Part shown: piece after piece, positions 11,601 through 24,156 of the stretch
How positions within the stretch are numbered: the stretch's first letter is position 1
How the letters are laid out: each line of letters opens with the position of its first letter
Assembly: GCA_013397935.1 (NCBI GenBank)
Contig: VZRN01005628.1
Coordinates: forward strand, 124,001-188,000
DNA from: Dasyornis broadbenti
Taxonomy: Eukaryota > Chordata > Aves > Passeriformes > Dasyornithidae
Direction of reading: 5' to 3'
DNA: 64,000 nucleotides
Position numbers and translations under genes: made by a program
Notes under the pieces: model-generated
The model's database searches: none
What the model was told of the DNA's origin: nothing
Seen by the model: the letters and a program-made list of their open reading frames with translations, nothing else

Positions 11601-14600
11601 TTATATTTTTTAGCTCTGCAATGTAAAACTGCCTATAATATTCTTCAGTATTATTGTGTTGTATAGAGAGAAATCATTAAAATGGGAAATGCAACTGATG
11701 GAAGCGGTGTTGAGCTGCTCCTGGGAGGACTAACAAACAATGGGTGTCCTAATGGAACAAGAAAAATGGAGATTAAATAAAGGCCTGGTATTTTGTCCTA
11801 GAGAGAACAAAATAGAGACTGTTTCTAATATTGTCTGTTCAAATAACCAGGCACCCAAGGGGCACAGGGACTACCATGCTGAGGAAGAGCAAGGAATAAT
11901 ACCAAAGTTTGCTCTTCTACCAGTGATATACACAAGATATTTATGATGAATAATCAAACCCCAAATGACACACTCTAATTGTGGATTATACAAGGTCAGA
12001 AGGTGAGTTTCTCCTGACCTTGGCTACCCTGCTTGTGCTGTGAAATATGAAGAAACTCTGTAATTTTCATCTTGATTGCTATAACAGTAGTTTGCACCCT
12101 CATTTATACTTACCCTTCTGTATTAGCCGATACAATCTCCTGGTAACAGGATTAAAAGGCACTGAAATACCCAAATAGATCATTAGGGACAAATTACATT
12201 TGTAACTAATGTGATTCTTAAGGCTTAGAAGTGATAATCATCAGATGGTGGCAGACAAAAAGACCCCAAGAAAATTCCTCAAAAACCATGGCTGAACTTG
12301 CCATTAAGATGAAATTAAATTTATTCCACATCAGCAGTATGTTCATTGCCTTGGCTTCCACTGCACGGGGCATGCCCAGTCCCTCCAGGATCGGAGGGTA
12401 ATGCTATATTCCCTTGAAGCCAAAGGGGAATTCCCTCTTGAGAGTCTGTGCCACAGGCCCAGGTGATGGGGCAGCAGCAGCTCCATTCCTTTCCTGTTGA
12501 TGTGGCCCCAAGGCTCTTTCCTTGGCTTTACTGCTCCAGTCAGCCAAGCCTTTGCAGCTTGGCTTCCACTCCAAGCCCCCAGCTAGAGGTGCTTTCACAA
12601 GTTCTCCCATAACCTCTCGTGTAAAACGTTACTGCCATTGGGAGTAACCCATGCCATGGGAGCTTTTTGCTGAAATCTTTGTGTTCCGAACCTGTGTTTC
12701 CTCTCCCTACACTTCTTTTCCTTTTTCTTTTAGGCTGCCTTTTATGAGGAGCTTTTTCTAAAGCTTTTCCCAAGTAATTTTGTTGATAAAGGCAACCTTC
12801 CTAATTGTTCTTCCAGTTGAGGGAATAATCACTGATTTCTGTGGATTCCATTAGACACGCTCAGGTTGTTCTTTCCATGAACATTTCTCAGCCTTCGATA
12901 CCTCTGTAATCTGATTTTACTGCTACTTTGGATTCCATGTCCTGAGTGGCTGCTTTGGGCTAGTGGAAACCTTTTCTCAGCATTCATTCATCTTTTTTTC
13001 AGCTTTCATTCTGTAAAAAAACAACTCAGGTATCTGTGGGCTGAGTAATGAAAACACCAAAACGTTCATTTGGGAAAGGAAAACAAAGCAAGGCAATTTT
13101 GGAGCAAGAGTTACCATTCACAGTCACACAACGCAGATGGAATAATCTGGAAGGTTTGGTGGCCGCATTCCCACTAATTTACTATGTTTTTAACAAACAC
13201 GCAACTGTTTCAATATATAAAAGCAAATAACATCACTAGGAAGTTGAAAAAGAATCGTGAACCTCCCACTCTATTATAGACTCTTGAAGAAAATGCACAG
13301 AGAAAAACTCCATACTTATTTACTAATATTTTTGTGGTTACTGTGTACATTCTTTAGATTTCTATATGTTTATTTTTACTGGATCCAGACACCCAATCAT
13401 GAAGAAAGGAAATCATCTTTCCTGTCATAACACTTTAGACAGATTGGGGGTGACAGTTTGTGTAAATTGCAAGCTTTATTACACTTTGGGCATTTCACAC
13501 CAAACTTAGGGCATGTATCATGTATATTAAGTGGGAAAATACACATATATAATGAATGAGAAAAGTAACATAGATTAATAGAAATCTGCATGCCCCAAAA
13601 GACAATGAAGTGGAACTCACCTGATATATTGAAATTACATGAAAGTCATCAGTGAATCCATGTTCTCTAGGCATTCCAAAGCCATATCACCTGCAGATGG
13701 AACATACCTGTGCCTCAAATAATCCCCTGAATGTCCAGAAACTCTACAGTTTTCCGATCTCTGACCTCTTATAAACTACCCTGTCTGAAAGCATGATATG
13801 TTAACAAAACTGACCAAGAGAATGAATTTCTAACAACAGAAAGCATCAGCGCATGTTGCACAGTGTGAAGAGTTGGCTGATGCCGGCATATTTCCCAGAT
13901 GGTCCTCAGCTCACTTAGATTGCTAAACTGCTCCACAGCACCTGGTAAAGAACCAGAGCCTTTAGAGAGTGAAAACTCTTCTTGGCCTGAGCAGGAACCT
14001 GCATGGTCACATTTTGATAATCCAGAAGAACAAGTTGCTCAGAACGGACTGCTCCTCTGTTCTGGACAATGACCAGGGTTGTAGTAGGAAGCATAGATCG
14101 TAGTCAAAAGCTCTTCAGCACAGTGAAGAGTAGCACAGAATAACAAAATTGCTTACAATTAATTTTTTTCCATTCTAATGAAATTCGTTGTTCAAAGATA
14201 CCAGATATCAATTCTCCCTGTCTATTTATCCTTCTTACAAAGATGGGACTCTGTCTGAAGCACTGAAGACACCAGGAAGGCGTTTAAAATCAACTCATTC
14301 AAATTAATTCAAACTGCCAGCCACTGTGTGTTTTTACCATCACTGTGTGTTGTCAGGCATCTCCTGGATTTTCAAAACCATGATCTTGTAAGTGTATAAA
14401 CAACACAGAAGTAAGGGGCAAATGACCTGTGATGCTTCCAGGTTTCAGGCATGCATTTTTTCTTCTCTTGGTGCTGTTCCACAGCTCTCACTTGCAGCTG
14501 GACTAAGACAACAGCGGCACTGAGTTGCTTTTCAAAACTCCACCATGAGAATTCCACCATATTTTGCCCCGGCAGCCAGAGAAAGCAGATCAAGGATGTC

Positions 14601-14715
14601 ATTTCACACACACACACACTGCTGACTCAGGAGCAGGTTTAACTGAAGTGATAATCAGGGGGAAGTTGCAGTTGGTTTAAACCAGGGAGAAAATAATTAA
14701 ACATCAAAACTTTGG
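8611..14715. other. Anonymous non-coding DNA
   Basis: About 6 kb with no recognised gene, RNA gene or interspersed repeat. A locally GC-richer patch at about 12340-12700 carries overlapping short frames on the minus strand without recognisable domains. A short minus-strand frame at 13397-13591 has a cysteine cluster, discussed in the findings. A short CA run lies at 14605-14619. Confidence 0.6.
14605..14619. repeat. (CA)n short microsatellite
   Basis: Seven and a half CA units, probably too short to be highly variable. Confidence 0.85.
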
Positions 14716-14815
14716 AAGCCCATTGAGCTTCAAGCCGTTGTTTCACACACTCTCACAAAAGGTGGTTAGATGGAAACACAGCTGGTGTAAAAACAAAATC
14801 TGCCCTTAATGGCTG
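14716..14815. repeat. Possible second copy of an old palindromic amniote repeat
   Basis: GCCCATTGAGCTTCAAGCCG and, 60 bases on, CAGCTGGTGTAAAAACAAAA followed by TCTGCCC resemble parts of a motif common in reptile and bird DNA: 'CCATTGACTTCAATGGAGTTAC ... ACCGGTGTAA'. The copy at 51719-51830 is clearer. Here the match is patchy and could be chance. Confidence 0.3.
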
Positions 14816-16727
14816 TGTTGGAAACCAGCTTTTGTTTGAGGTAGGTTTAGTATAGCGCTCGTGCTGTTTCATGGTGAAGATATTTCCCCCTAAGGTAATG
14901 TGTCAGGTATTGATAAGTTTGTTTTAAATTCTATATAATTAAAACAGTAAATAGAATACTGACATGTCTCTGACCTGAAACACCGTTTAACAGATAAGTA
15001 TATGAGAGTCTGTGCTATGAAAAACATGCATAGGATAAGCCAGAGGTCAGCCAAGGTCCTCTGCTCTCAGTGAAATTGCCTGTTTACTCTAAATCATGCA
15101 TCAGCATTAAAATTGCAGGAAGAAAGCACCCCTCCTCCCTCCAGTATTGAGACAGATGGAATAGACCTCCAGCTGGAGCCATTTCAATGTTTTTCTGGAT
15201 GGAACTGATATCTCCAGAAATTAAAAGCTGTATCTACTCATTTTTTTTGCTCTTGTGGTAAGTATGCTAATTGCGTAAAACAAGCACAGACAGTTGCAAA
15301 CCCATTGCTATGAGATATACTGTTTAATATCCACTCTAGCCATGAAAATGATTCTGTTTGTGTTAGAAAAGAGAAGCCAAGGAGAAAGGTCATTATATTG
15401 TGTCTGCAGCTTTCACTCCTCATATGAGATTCTCATTTCTCAGTAAAGGGAAAATCAATACTCCTCTAAGTTGCCTTGGATTCAGAAAAGATAGAGCTTT
15501 TACCCACTGTGTGGTAGTGATTTAGAATGATCATGATGTATATTATGCAATGCTGGTTTTTACAAAGCTCTGAACTTCATTTTGACATTTTTAATTGTGC
15601 CATTGAGTCTTGTCCAAAATTGCAAAATAGAAAAATTTTGAGTGCGATGATATTTTAGTAGAAATTTAGCTCTCTCCATTATGAGCTGCCTCTTAACACC
15701 ATACTGTTCTCCTTAGCTCTGATTTAGGTGAGAGATTTTACTCTCAAAGCTGGATTAAAGGCAGCCATAGCATCCAGGATTTGTGACAATAACAAAAGAA
15801 GTACTGATCAGGTTCATACACTTATTAGGGTTTACATATCAAGAGGCTATATCTGTAGCAGAGACATCTATGTGATTTGCGTCCTTTTTTCTTTTTTAGT
15901 TATACTCTCATTTCATGATATACTCAGTCATATTCTCATTTAGGCTGGAAAGACTGAGAAAAACAGCAAGGCATTACTGAAAATTATAAGGAAATATAAC
16001 CAAGTTTTAAGTTCATTATAGCATATTAAGAAATGTTACTTATATTCTAGAAAAACCCAGCAAACTAGTGACACACCTGGGCACAAAGGACCAATGAGAA
16101 GGAACAATGGAGATCTGTACTGTGGAGCAGGAGCTCTTGCTGTCAGATGTGAAGGAGCAACAGAGCTCAGAGAAAGAAAAAGCCTGGAGTCAGCGCCTGG
16201 AGGTGCAATCACTCTCTAAATCAGGACATGGCACACTTCAGCAGTAGTCGCCAACAAAGAGTTAACGAGGAGAAGTGGAAGGATGTTTCTCATAAGAAGA
16301 AACCTCTTGCGATAAAAATTCCTTAGGCTTAAAGAGATCAGTATCATCCCTGACATCATAAACTCAGTGTTCAGCACTAAATCCACAGACCCCACATCTT
16401 TGGCATACGGTTTCCATCTAGACAAACACATTTAAATGTGTATGCAAACCTCTCTTTGAGCATGTGTTGGAGAGCTTTGATGCTCTGTGCACCCAAGGAG
16501 AAGCTCATCGCATTCTGGAGGGCGGTTTCTTCCTGCAGTTGCTGGGCCAGGCCATGCTAAGGGCTGAACAAGGCCCTACATGAAAGCTATTATTCACCAC
16601 TTAGAGGGGAGCTCAGATCTGGGTCCAAACTCAGATCCTGACTCATCAGCCCACGACAATAGGATTTCCATAATTTCAGCCTCAGATTCCAAGTTATGTA
16701 TTACTTTTTCCCATACTTCCTGTATTT

Positions 16728-16772
16728 TTTTCTCTCTTTTTTTTTTAATTTTTTTTAATTTTTTTTTTTATA
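16728..16772. repeat. T-rich low-complexity tract
   Basis: Poly-T interrupted by AA and CTC, ending in TATATAG. It is followed at about 16802 by a poly-A/AACCC-rich patch. There is no retroposed sequence that I can identify next to it. Confidence 0.8.
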
Positions 16773-19426
16773 TAGAACACAGAATTTTAAGTAGATATAT
16801 GTAAAAAAAAAAACCCAACAAACCAACCCAAAAAATTGCCATTGCCACCTGCTCCTTTCCCCTCACCATCACTCACTAAAGACACCATCTGCGAACGACT
16901 AGCAACCAGAGCAGGGAGTGAGCAGTCCATATGTTAAAATTTAAAATTTGACAGCCCTATTCTGGCCTTTCCATCACCCACTATTTTTCTGTTTTACAGT
17001 TTCGTTACTATAACTAGTCTCTTCAACATTTGCAAGGATTAAACCACTTTCTTTTTCATTGTGGATAGATTTTTATTTTAGGGTAAACCTCTCATTTAAG
17101 CTGAAATCCATCAATTTCTCTCTACTCACAGACTTCTTCCAAAAATTTAATGTGAAGCAGGATGAGATATTTAATTATCAAAACCTGTGGCAATTACTGT
17201 GCAGGTCATGTATTAAATTATTAGACTAGAAAGATGAGAAAAAAGCACAGTTCTCTCTTCTTTTGCATTAGTTTGTAAATGTGACAGACCTCTGAGTACT
17301 GTTAATAATTTTTCTCAAAGCCAGCAAGAAATCTACATAATTTTTTTTCTCTTCGCCCTTCAAATCCCATCTTGTGGATTTGCCTTATTATTCACATACA
17401 TCCAAAGTGTGGTGAAACTCTTAAGCAAAAGTAAGGTAACACTTTTTAAAAAGCAAAATGTATTCTTATCACTACAAAAATAGGCAGGAGAAATCCAAAG
17501 GAAGATGCAGTACCTGAAATAATATTTGTTTCTTATTTACTATCCCTGGTCCAAATTTTTTACAGACTAACTCCTCTTATAGTAATGAAACTTATAGATT
17601 GTACCTCTTTAAAGTCTTTTTGGTGTGCATTCATGTGGGGGACATTATAATCTAGGCTCAAGCAGATGGAGGAAAAATGACTCGTGAAAAAGGCCAGACA
17701 CAAACTTTTATATGTAGAAAACAAAGCCAGACTGAAACATTCCACTGAATATCAGCAGATCTAGTACATTTATCTTTTGAATGGATACATTTGTTTGAAA
17801 AGCACGAAAAGATTCTGTAAGACCATTTATGAACATCTGAAAGAAGTTTAGACGTTGCAAGACTTGACTATTACATACTGAATAAAACCAGCACCCAATA
17901 AGACTCTTTGAAACTGAAACTATATTAAGCATTTAGTTTAAAATAAACCCTGCAACTACACCTGATAAAAGCTTCTGAATGCTTTTGTACTCCACTCATA
18001 ACCCTTTCAAGGTTATTTGGTGCCAAGCCAAATATTATTAATGCAACTCAGGAAGCGTTCTGACTAGGCAGACAGCACAGTGGGGATCTCAAAGATTTGC
18101 ATGAACTCAAAGAAAATGTGAGGAGAGAAAGATGAGGCTCATCAGAATACCTGTTGGAGAAATACAGTTCACACTTTTTAAAGGTCCTGTGTGCTTCCTG
18201 GCCGTGTCATTTTGACATTCATTTTGTCAGTAGATTTCTAAATTTTAAACTTCTGTGCAGACTCGAGTGTTTATTGATAAAGTATTTGGTCAAAATAGGC
18301 ATTACCAGGAGTCAAAATCTAAGTGGGTAAGGATCAGATTCTGCCATCTGGCTGAAGGTAAAAATCAGCAACCTCTGCCACAGAGAAAAGATGTCCCTAC
18401 TAAAGGGGCAGCCTTAAGTAGGAATTAGTGCTATACAGAGTTATTTCTTTTAGCCACAGAGTTCTGAGATTTACAGCTGAAGAACTCATATGTTGTTTTA
18501 GTGAGAACCTGTCCTGTAAAAAGCACATATTTTATACCCATTCTCCCTCCTCCCCTCGTATTTTGGAACCCTACTGATGTGGCTGCCAGCTGTGACCAGG
18601 TCAATTATTTGGCTCCTTCACTGAATGGCTGGATCACATCCAAGGCTTCTTATTTACAAGGCTAAAACAAAATCCAGGTCCCTGTTGTTTGTATACAGGT
18701 GCTCAATTAGGAGAGATCCTACAGGGAAACAATTTTTTTATTTGAACCATAAAAGACATTGATACTTTTTAATCTGAAACAGCACAAAATGAGGGGTTGC
18801 TTCATGTCAAGAGGAAAAGTAGTAGTGGAGTCAAGAGTCTCACTGATTCAGTTCACTTTCCTCAAACATTACTCATTAAGCACAGAGAAACACAAGGAAA
18901 GGCAATGTTTAATCTCACTTTCAAGTCTTTTTCAGTCAGAACTGAATTCCAGAGGCCTTGTTCCTGTTGCAGTTTTGCTTTCTGATAGCTTTACTTTCTG
19001 ACACTTCCAAACCCTTGGGAAAGAAACCTCTCCCAGGCCCTTCTGACTCTGCTCCAAGCAGGAACTTGCCCCTGTTTGGGAGTGAGAGCCCAGGACTTAG
19101 TGTTACATCCCTCTCAGGTAAAAGAGGGGAGTTTGCTGCCTCCCCCAGCCATGGGAACTAATGAAACAGTGACCTTGAATCTGTAGGCTCCTCTACAAGG
19201 TGTTTCGAGGAGCTTCATTGAAGCAGCAAATGGGCCATAATCAGGAATTCAGAGCCCTTTCCTGGGCATGGTCATAACAACCACAAACTACTGGTCCAAG
19301 AATTGGTAATGGAAGAGTTTTCCACAGTTTTGTCAAAGCCAAAGCATTCAGTAAAGTTTTCCTTTTACAAATGCAAAAATTTTGTTTAGGATGTAATTTT
19401 CATTGAGATGTGTTTCCTATCTTTCC

Positions 19427-19444
19427 TTTTTTTTTTTTTTTTTT
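19427..19444. repeat. Poly-T homopolymer (18 T)
   Basis: An uninterrupted T run followed by CCAG. It resembles a splice acceptor on the plus strand, but no recognisable coding sequence follows, so I treat it as a homopolymer only. Confidence 0.85.
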
Positions 19445-22198
19445 CCAGTATGACATAAGATCAGGGGGAAAAAAGCCTATAATAACGTTATTTTTTGAAA
19501 TTCTATTTTGTCTTGTATCATGTCATTACAATATAACACATATTTTGATTTTGTGTCATATTTTATTGTACAGTGGGGCAGCAAAATTTGAATATTATTC
19601 TGTTGTCTCACTGGTGTGCTGTGGCATTAGAACTGCTACTGTTACTAGCAAGAAACAGTTAAGCATTTATTATATTTTTATGTTTAAAGTTCCTCTTGTC
19701 ACACCAAAATTTTGACAGCCATAAGAAGCGTTGCCTGCTAGCAAAGAAATTTCTTAGATATTTCTCTGAAATATCTCTATTTTTTCATAGAAAGATAATT
19801 CAAGGTCAACAAGAGGATATCAACAAAAGAGGAAAACATACTTTTTACCATAGAATAAAAGCTGAAGAGCAACCCAGTACAATCATATGGGTTATCATGG
19901 AGATATACAACAATCTGAAAACATAAACATTAAAGTAAAGAACTTACCATTAAAAGTCAGAAATGTAAAAATTTTTAGTCTTTACCAGCTTATCCTTGAG
20001 CAGCCTGAGCAGCTACAGGTCGTTACCTGGCACAGTTGTCATGTGATGAGCAACCATCTCACAAACCCATTGCTGTTTAGGACCACTAAGTGTCACATGT
20101 TAAAGAGACCATCAGCAGCTTTCAGGGCTCTATAAAGGGTGCATAAATTTTTAAATCCCTGATTAGGCTGCTGATATAAACAGGAATATTTTCCCTTGTC
20201 TTTTTCTTTCTTGGAGCTGAAGATATGAAAACTCAATGGGTAGGACACATCCATTGCAGGGAGGTGTGGTGCTCTTCTAGGCTCCATGGACTTTGCCTAT
20301 GTCTCCAAGAAAAATAATTCATCAACCAGTTTCTGAATGTGAGGAAAACTTCCTACTGCCTTCCACTATCTATGTAGTATTTAGCAGTGCTCAACTACAG
20401 CAATTCTCAGCTTAAGGGTCTTGGCAATGGCCTCCCTCCTTGTAAAAATCCCCCTTGAATTCTCACAGATGTTTCAATAGTACTTATGTTTTTCTTTAGA
20501 AAAGCAGCCTCAGAAGAAAAATTTTACAGAAAAGATTTATTATATCTCCAAGACAACAGATAAAGGTGCTAAAGGTGTCACATTGGTACCATCAGGAACG
20601 ATTTGATTAAAGCAAAGGAGATACCTCCAGTACAAAAAGGGATTCTCAGGCATTCACGATGCAGCTATGTCAAGCTGCTTGGGTCTGAAACTGAGCATAA
20701 GAATTTATGGTTCAGCCAAACACTGTAAATTCCTTACAACACTTCGATGGTACTTAGGCTGGCACAAGTGCTGCTTCTTTGCACATAGATGAATTAGCAT
20801 CTCTTTTTCAGTGAAAATCAATACAAAAAGGAATAGGTGATCTCTTTGCTGCAGAGCTTGGAAAGTGTTTGCTAACAAGACTGGGTAAAGGGGAAGCAAG
20901 TATTGGTCTATATTTGAGATACCTTGCTGTGACCCCAAAAGTGGTGGTCACAATTTTGACATCGTCACTAGGGGTATAGTCAGTGCAGAGAGGTGATGGG
21001 AATGACATTGCAATTCTGGTGCCCAGAGGATGATCCTCTTGTTGCCACACCTTCCAGCTTCTCTTACAGGGCTGAGGTGAGGGAGAAGCAAGATCAAACC
21101 TTGAGTTTGACCCTTGGATCTATATAAAGATCCAGATATATGCACCTTCATCCTTCCCAGAGGAACAGCAGGGAATAGCAGAGTAAGGTTTAGGATGAGT
21201 CCTCGTGATAACCCTACATACATTTGTTGATGACAAGCAAGAGCCATCAAAGAGACATGCTTGGTTTATTTTTACAGATGAGTGTGTGTTTGATATTCCA
21301 GTTACCTGGTATCCCCCTTCTGGAACATGCAGAGCCAGGCTTTATGCACTCAGCAAAGGCAGAGCACAGCCAAAGCAGATCTGAAACAGCTGGAACAGGT
21401 AACCAAAACTCCTTGGGGGTGTAACTCACCACCTCTTACCTTTCCAAGCTCCGTGAAGTTCTTCCAGCACTATGTGATTGTTGGAGGTTGGGCATGGGGT
21501 CCATACATAGCTGTCACAACTCCCGGAAAGATTTCTTGCATGAGCTGTTTTTAAGGCTACTTCTGATGCTGCTGAAATGTTCAGGACCCTTTCCACTGCC
21601 TTTAGAGGCCAGAACTCTGCTTTCTCTAAAGTCACTGCATGAATTCAGTTAGGTATGAAGGCTCATACAAGATAGAATAAAAACTGCTGCTGAGGGGAGG
21701 CTTTTATTCACAGAGTAAGGGCTGATAACTGCTGGGTATAGAATTACCATTTTTAATAATCCAGAAAACTTTCCAGCAATTTAACATCCTTGTTGTTCCA
21801 AAGCTACGGTTGCAAATCATATAGAAACAAAAGAACGGTCTTTCGCCCCTGCTCCTCCGCCCACCCGGATATTTAAATTCACAAGTTTTTCTTGCTTGAT
21901 TCTAAGAATTCTTTGGGTTCTTTTGCATGTTCATTGACATATTAACACAAAATCAGTGTGACTGATTGATCTAGAATTTAACATTAATGTTTCATTGTGA
22001 CTCAGTAAATAAATTTGATTAAAGCCTATTTTTTTTTATTCACCTATTTTCTCATCAACCAAAACCCATTCTGCCAGACAGCTTGTTTATCTCATTACTG
22101 AATGAGCTAATGTAAGATATAATTGAACAATCATTTTGGTTATGTCCTACTCACCAAATCTTAACACAAGACATTAACACTCTACACACAAAGAATTG

Positions 22199-22234
22199 GG
22201 GGTTTTTTTGGGTTTTGTTTTTTTTTTTTTTTGC
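22199..22234. repeat. T/G-rich low-complexity tract
   Basis: GGGGGTTTTTTTGGG followed by a long T run. Simple low-complexity sequence with no gene context. Confidence 0.8.
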
Positions 22235-23941
22235 TTTTGTTAAATGTGATCTTATAATCTACAGATCATAATATTTCTGAAATTCAATGCAGTTAAGACG
22301 ATGAACAAGCTGGAGTTTATGAAATACTAATAATTGCTACTTTCTTGCTTTGTAGGTGCAGCAATAAAAGTCAGCCAAAATTACTTTTATTTTAATGTTC
22401 CAAGCAAGCTGTTCAGAAAGAAAGCTCAGTCTACCAATGTAAATCCTCCATTGGTTGTGAGGGTAATTAGATTCATGCATAAGGACTATCCATAAAGGAC
22501 AGTACTCCAGATACGCCATGACAACAAGGAAGTGCACAGGTTGATCCTGCTCATGCTGAAGATTTCAAGAGTCGTGATGCTTCACCAAGGGCAGTGTTGT
22601 TTGCATAGACCAAATTAAACAGAAAGCAATTTCCTACAAAATATCACATTAAAAAGGATATGGAGAGGTGATACTTTTGTCCACTCCATCCTGGCTTTCC
22701 ACTTGATTCCAAGTATTGCAGGCCAAACACAATGGCTGTATGGAGGGGATGGAGGCTCCTGCTCTCTTTCTTTCTGTTCAGGATGTGTTCTGGCTTATCA
22801 GAGAACTCCACATAGAAGTTTATTTTTCACACTATAAATAGTTGATCTCTCCTCCATACCTGAGTTTTAGAGATCTTATAAGGCAGTACGTAGGGATTTT
22901 CTCCCTTTTCTCACCCCATGTCATCAAAAGGACTAGCAAATGATCCCTTTTCCTTTCTTGGCACTGTCAACAAGAAAAAACATGGCAAATATTGGACATC
23001 TGGAAGTGGCAGGTGTTTAAATACAATTGATTTCAACAGCATAGTGATAATTTAGACCAGCTGAAGAGCAAGGAGAAAATCAAAACTCTGGAGCTATAAT
23101 GCACTGACAGGGGAAAAATATGCAAATATTTCTGTTGATTCCCTACTGGATTGCCTAACTAAATAAGCACTTATTAATCCCTAAAAACTCTGAAAAAGTT
23201 ATCACAGAAAAACCCCCAGTACTTTCAGACAGTTGCCAACAGTTAACACTAGAATAATGCATTCCTGACTCGGTCCCTAAACCATTTGTTGCACCAGACA
23301 GGGATAAAGAAGGACTAAGCACTATGAGGATCTCCAGGCTGAGTCAGGTATCATGGATGTTGGACGGTGCTGTGGGATCTGTGCTACCCTTAGATGGGGT
23401 GTCACGTGTTACCTTCATGCCAGGCCAAGTCAGCTGTCATGCATAAAATAACCTCTTCCACCCAGCAAACTGCTCCATTTCACAAACTGCTTTCAGACAC
23501 TGTCCTACATTTTCCCTTCTCTCAATTTCATGCCATATGCCTGCTGGATTTCTGTGCTGTCCCTTGATCAAACACTTGTGGATAAGTATGGATACAGATA
23601 CTGCTGCAGGTATTCTCCCCTTTACCTACCGTGCTGAACCTGATACATTTCTCCCTGGATCTGATTGCTTCATCCTTCTCCCTCCAATTTGATATATCTC
23701 TTCAAAGCTTTATATTCTTCTCCAAGTGAGCACTGGAGCTTTACATTTTTAGGTGGTCTATTGACCAGCCTGGTTTGTGACATGGAGGATTTTCTTGTTG
23801 CTCTTGAGTATTTGAGTCTGTATTTCACCTTTTCACCTTCTAAGTGCAGACCAACAGTTTTGGTTCTTGCACACTTAAATCCTATCCTCAAAGAAGACTT
23901 GGGGGCGTTTCTTTAGCAAGTCAGCCCTCACAAACATAGCA

Positions 23942-24156
23942 GAATTTAAGCAATCTGGTTTGTCAGGCAAGATCTGTTCTTTATAAACTCATGTCATTTA
24001 TCGCTCTTGGCATTACTGCCCAGGATTTCATTATTTCTCTCTCAATATTTGTTCCATTATTTTAACAAGCAACACAATTATAGTTCTAGGCTTTGATCAT
24101 GAAATGAGCTCTGCAGGAACTTTACAAGTGTCAAAATTCAGCTAATTTCATGCCCT
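23942..24156 (-). mobile_element. Ancient CR1-like LINE remnant (RT region), reverse orientation
   Basis: The plus strand keeps, in order, several blocks of the reverse complement of CR1 ORF2. GGTTTGTCAGGCAAGATCTG followed by TTTATAAACTCATGTC corresponds to the usual 'TTGGTCAGGCATGACCTGCCCTTCATAAATCCATGTTG'. TCAATATTTGTTCCATTATT followed by TTAACAAGCAACACAATTAT and AGTTCTAGG corresponds to 'ATAATCTGTTCCAGTATTTTACCAGGCACTGAGGTTAAGCTAACAGGTCTGTAGTTCC'. It is far more diverged than the copy at 7.1-8.6 kb, so it belongs to an older layer of insertions. No reading frame survives. The boundaries are uncertain, and the relation of flanking sequence to the same element is unresolved. Confidence 0.55.

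Larger units (their letters stand above)
14816..23941. other. Anonymous non-coding DNA
   Basis: About 9 kb without a recognised gene. Low-complexity items are a T-rich block at 16728-16772, a poly-T at 19427-19444 that happens to end in CCAG, and a G/T-rich block at 22199-22234. The stretch 20705-21640 has several overlapping open frames on both strands, but I recognise no protein in any of them. A possible MIR-like piece at 16600-16645 is listed among the findings. Confidence 0.6.

Noticed and set aside
18333..18360. GATCAGATTCTGCCATCTGG as a further ancient repeat copy
   Set aside because: Only about 20 bases resemble a known amniote motif and nothing alongside supports it.
19410..19715. 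Poly-T plus CCAG as a splice acceptor for a plus-strand exon
   Set aside because: The 101-codon frame after it resembles no protein; homopolymer T followed by CAG is common in AT-rich DNA.
21117..21140. Short perfect hairpin GGATCT-ATATAA-AGATCC as an RNA structure or terminator
   Set aside because: A six-base stem is too short to be significant, and no RNA gene or terminator context exists here.
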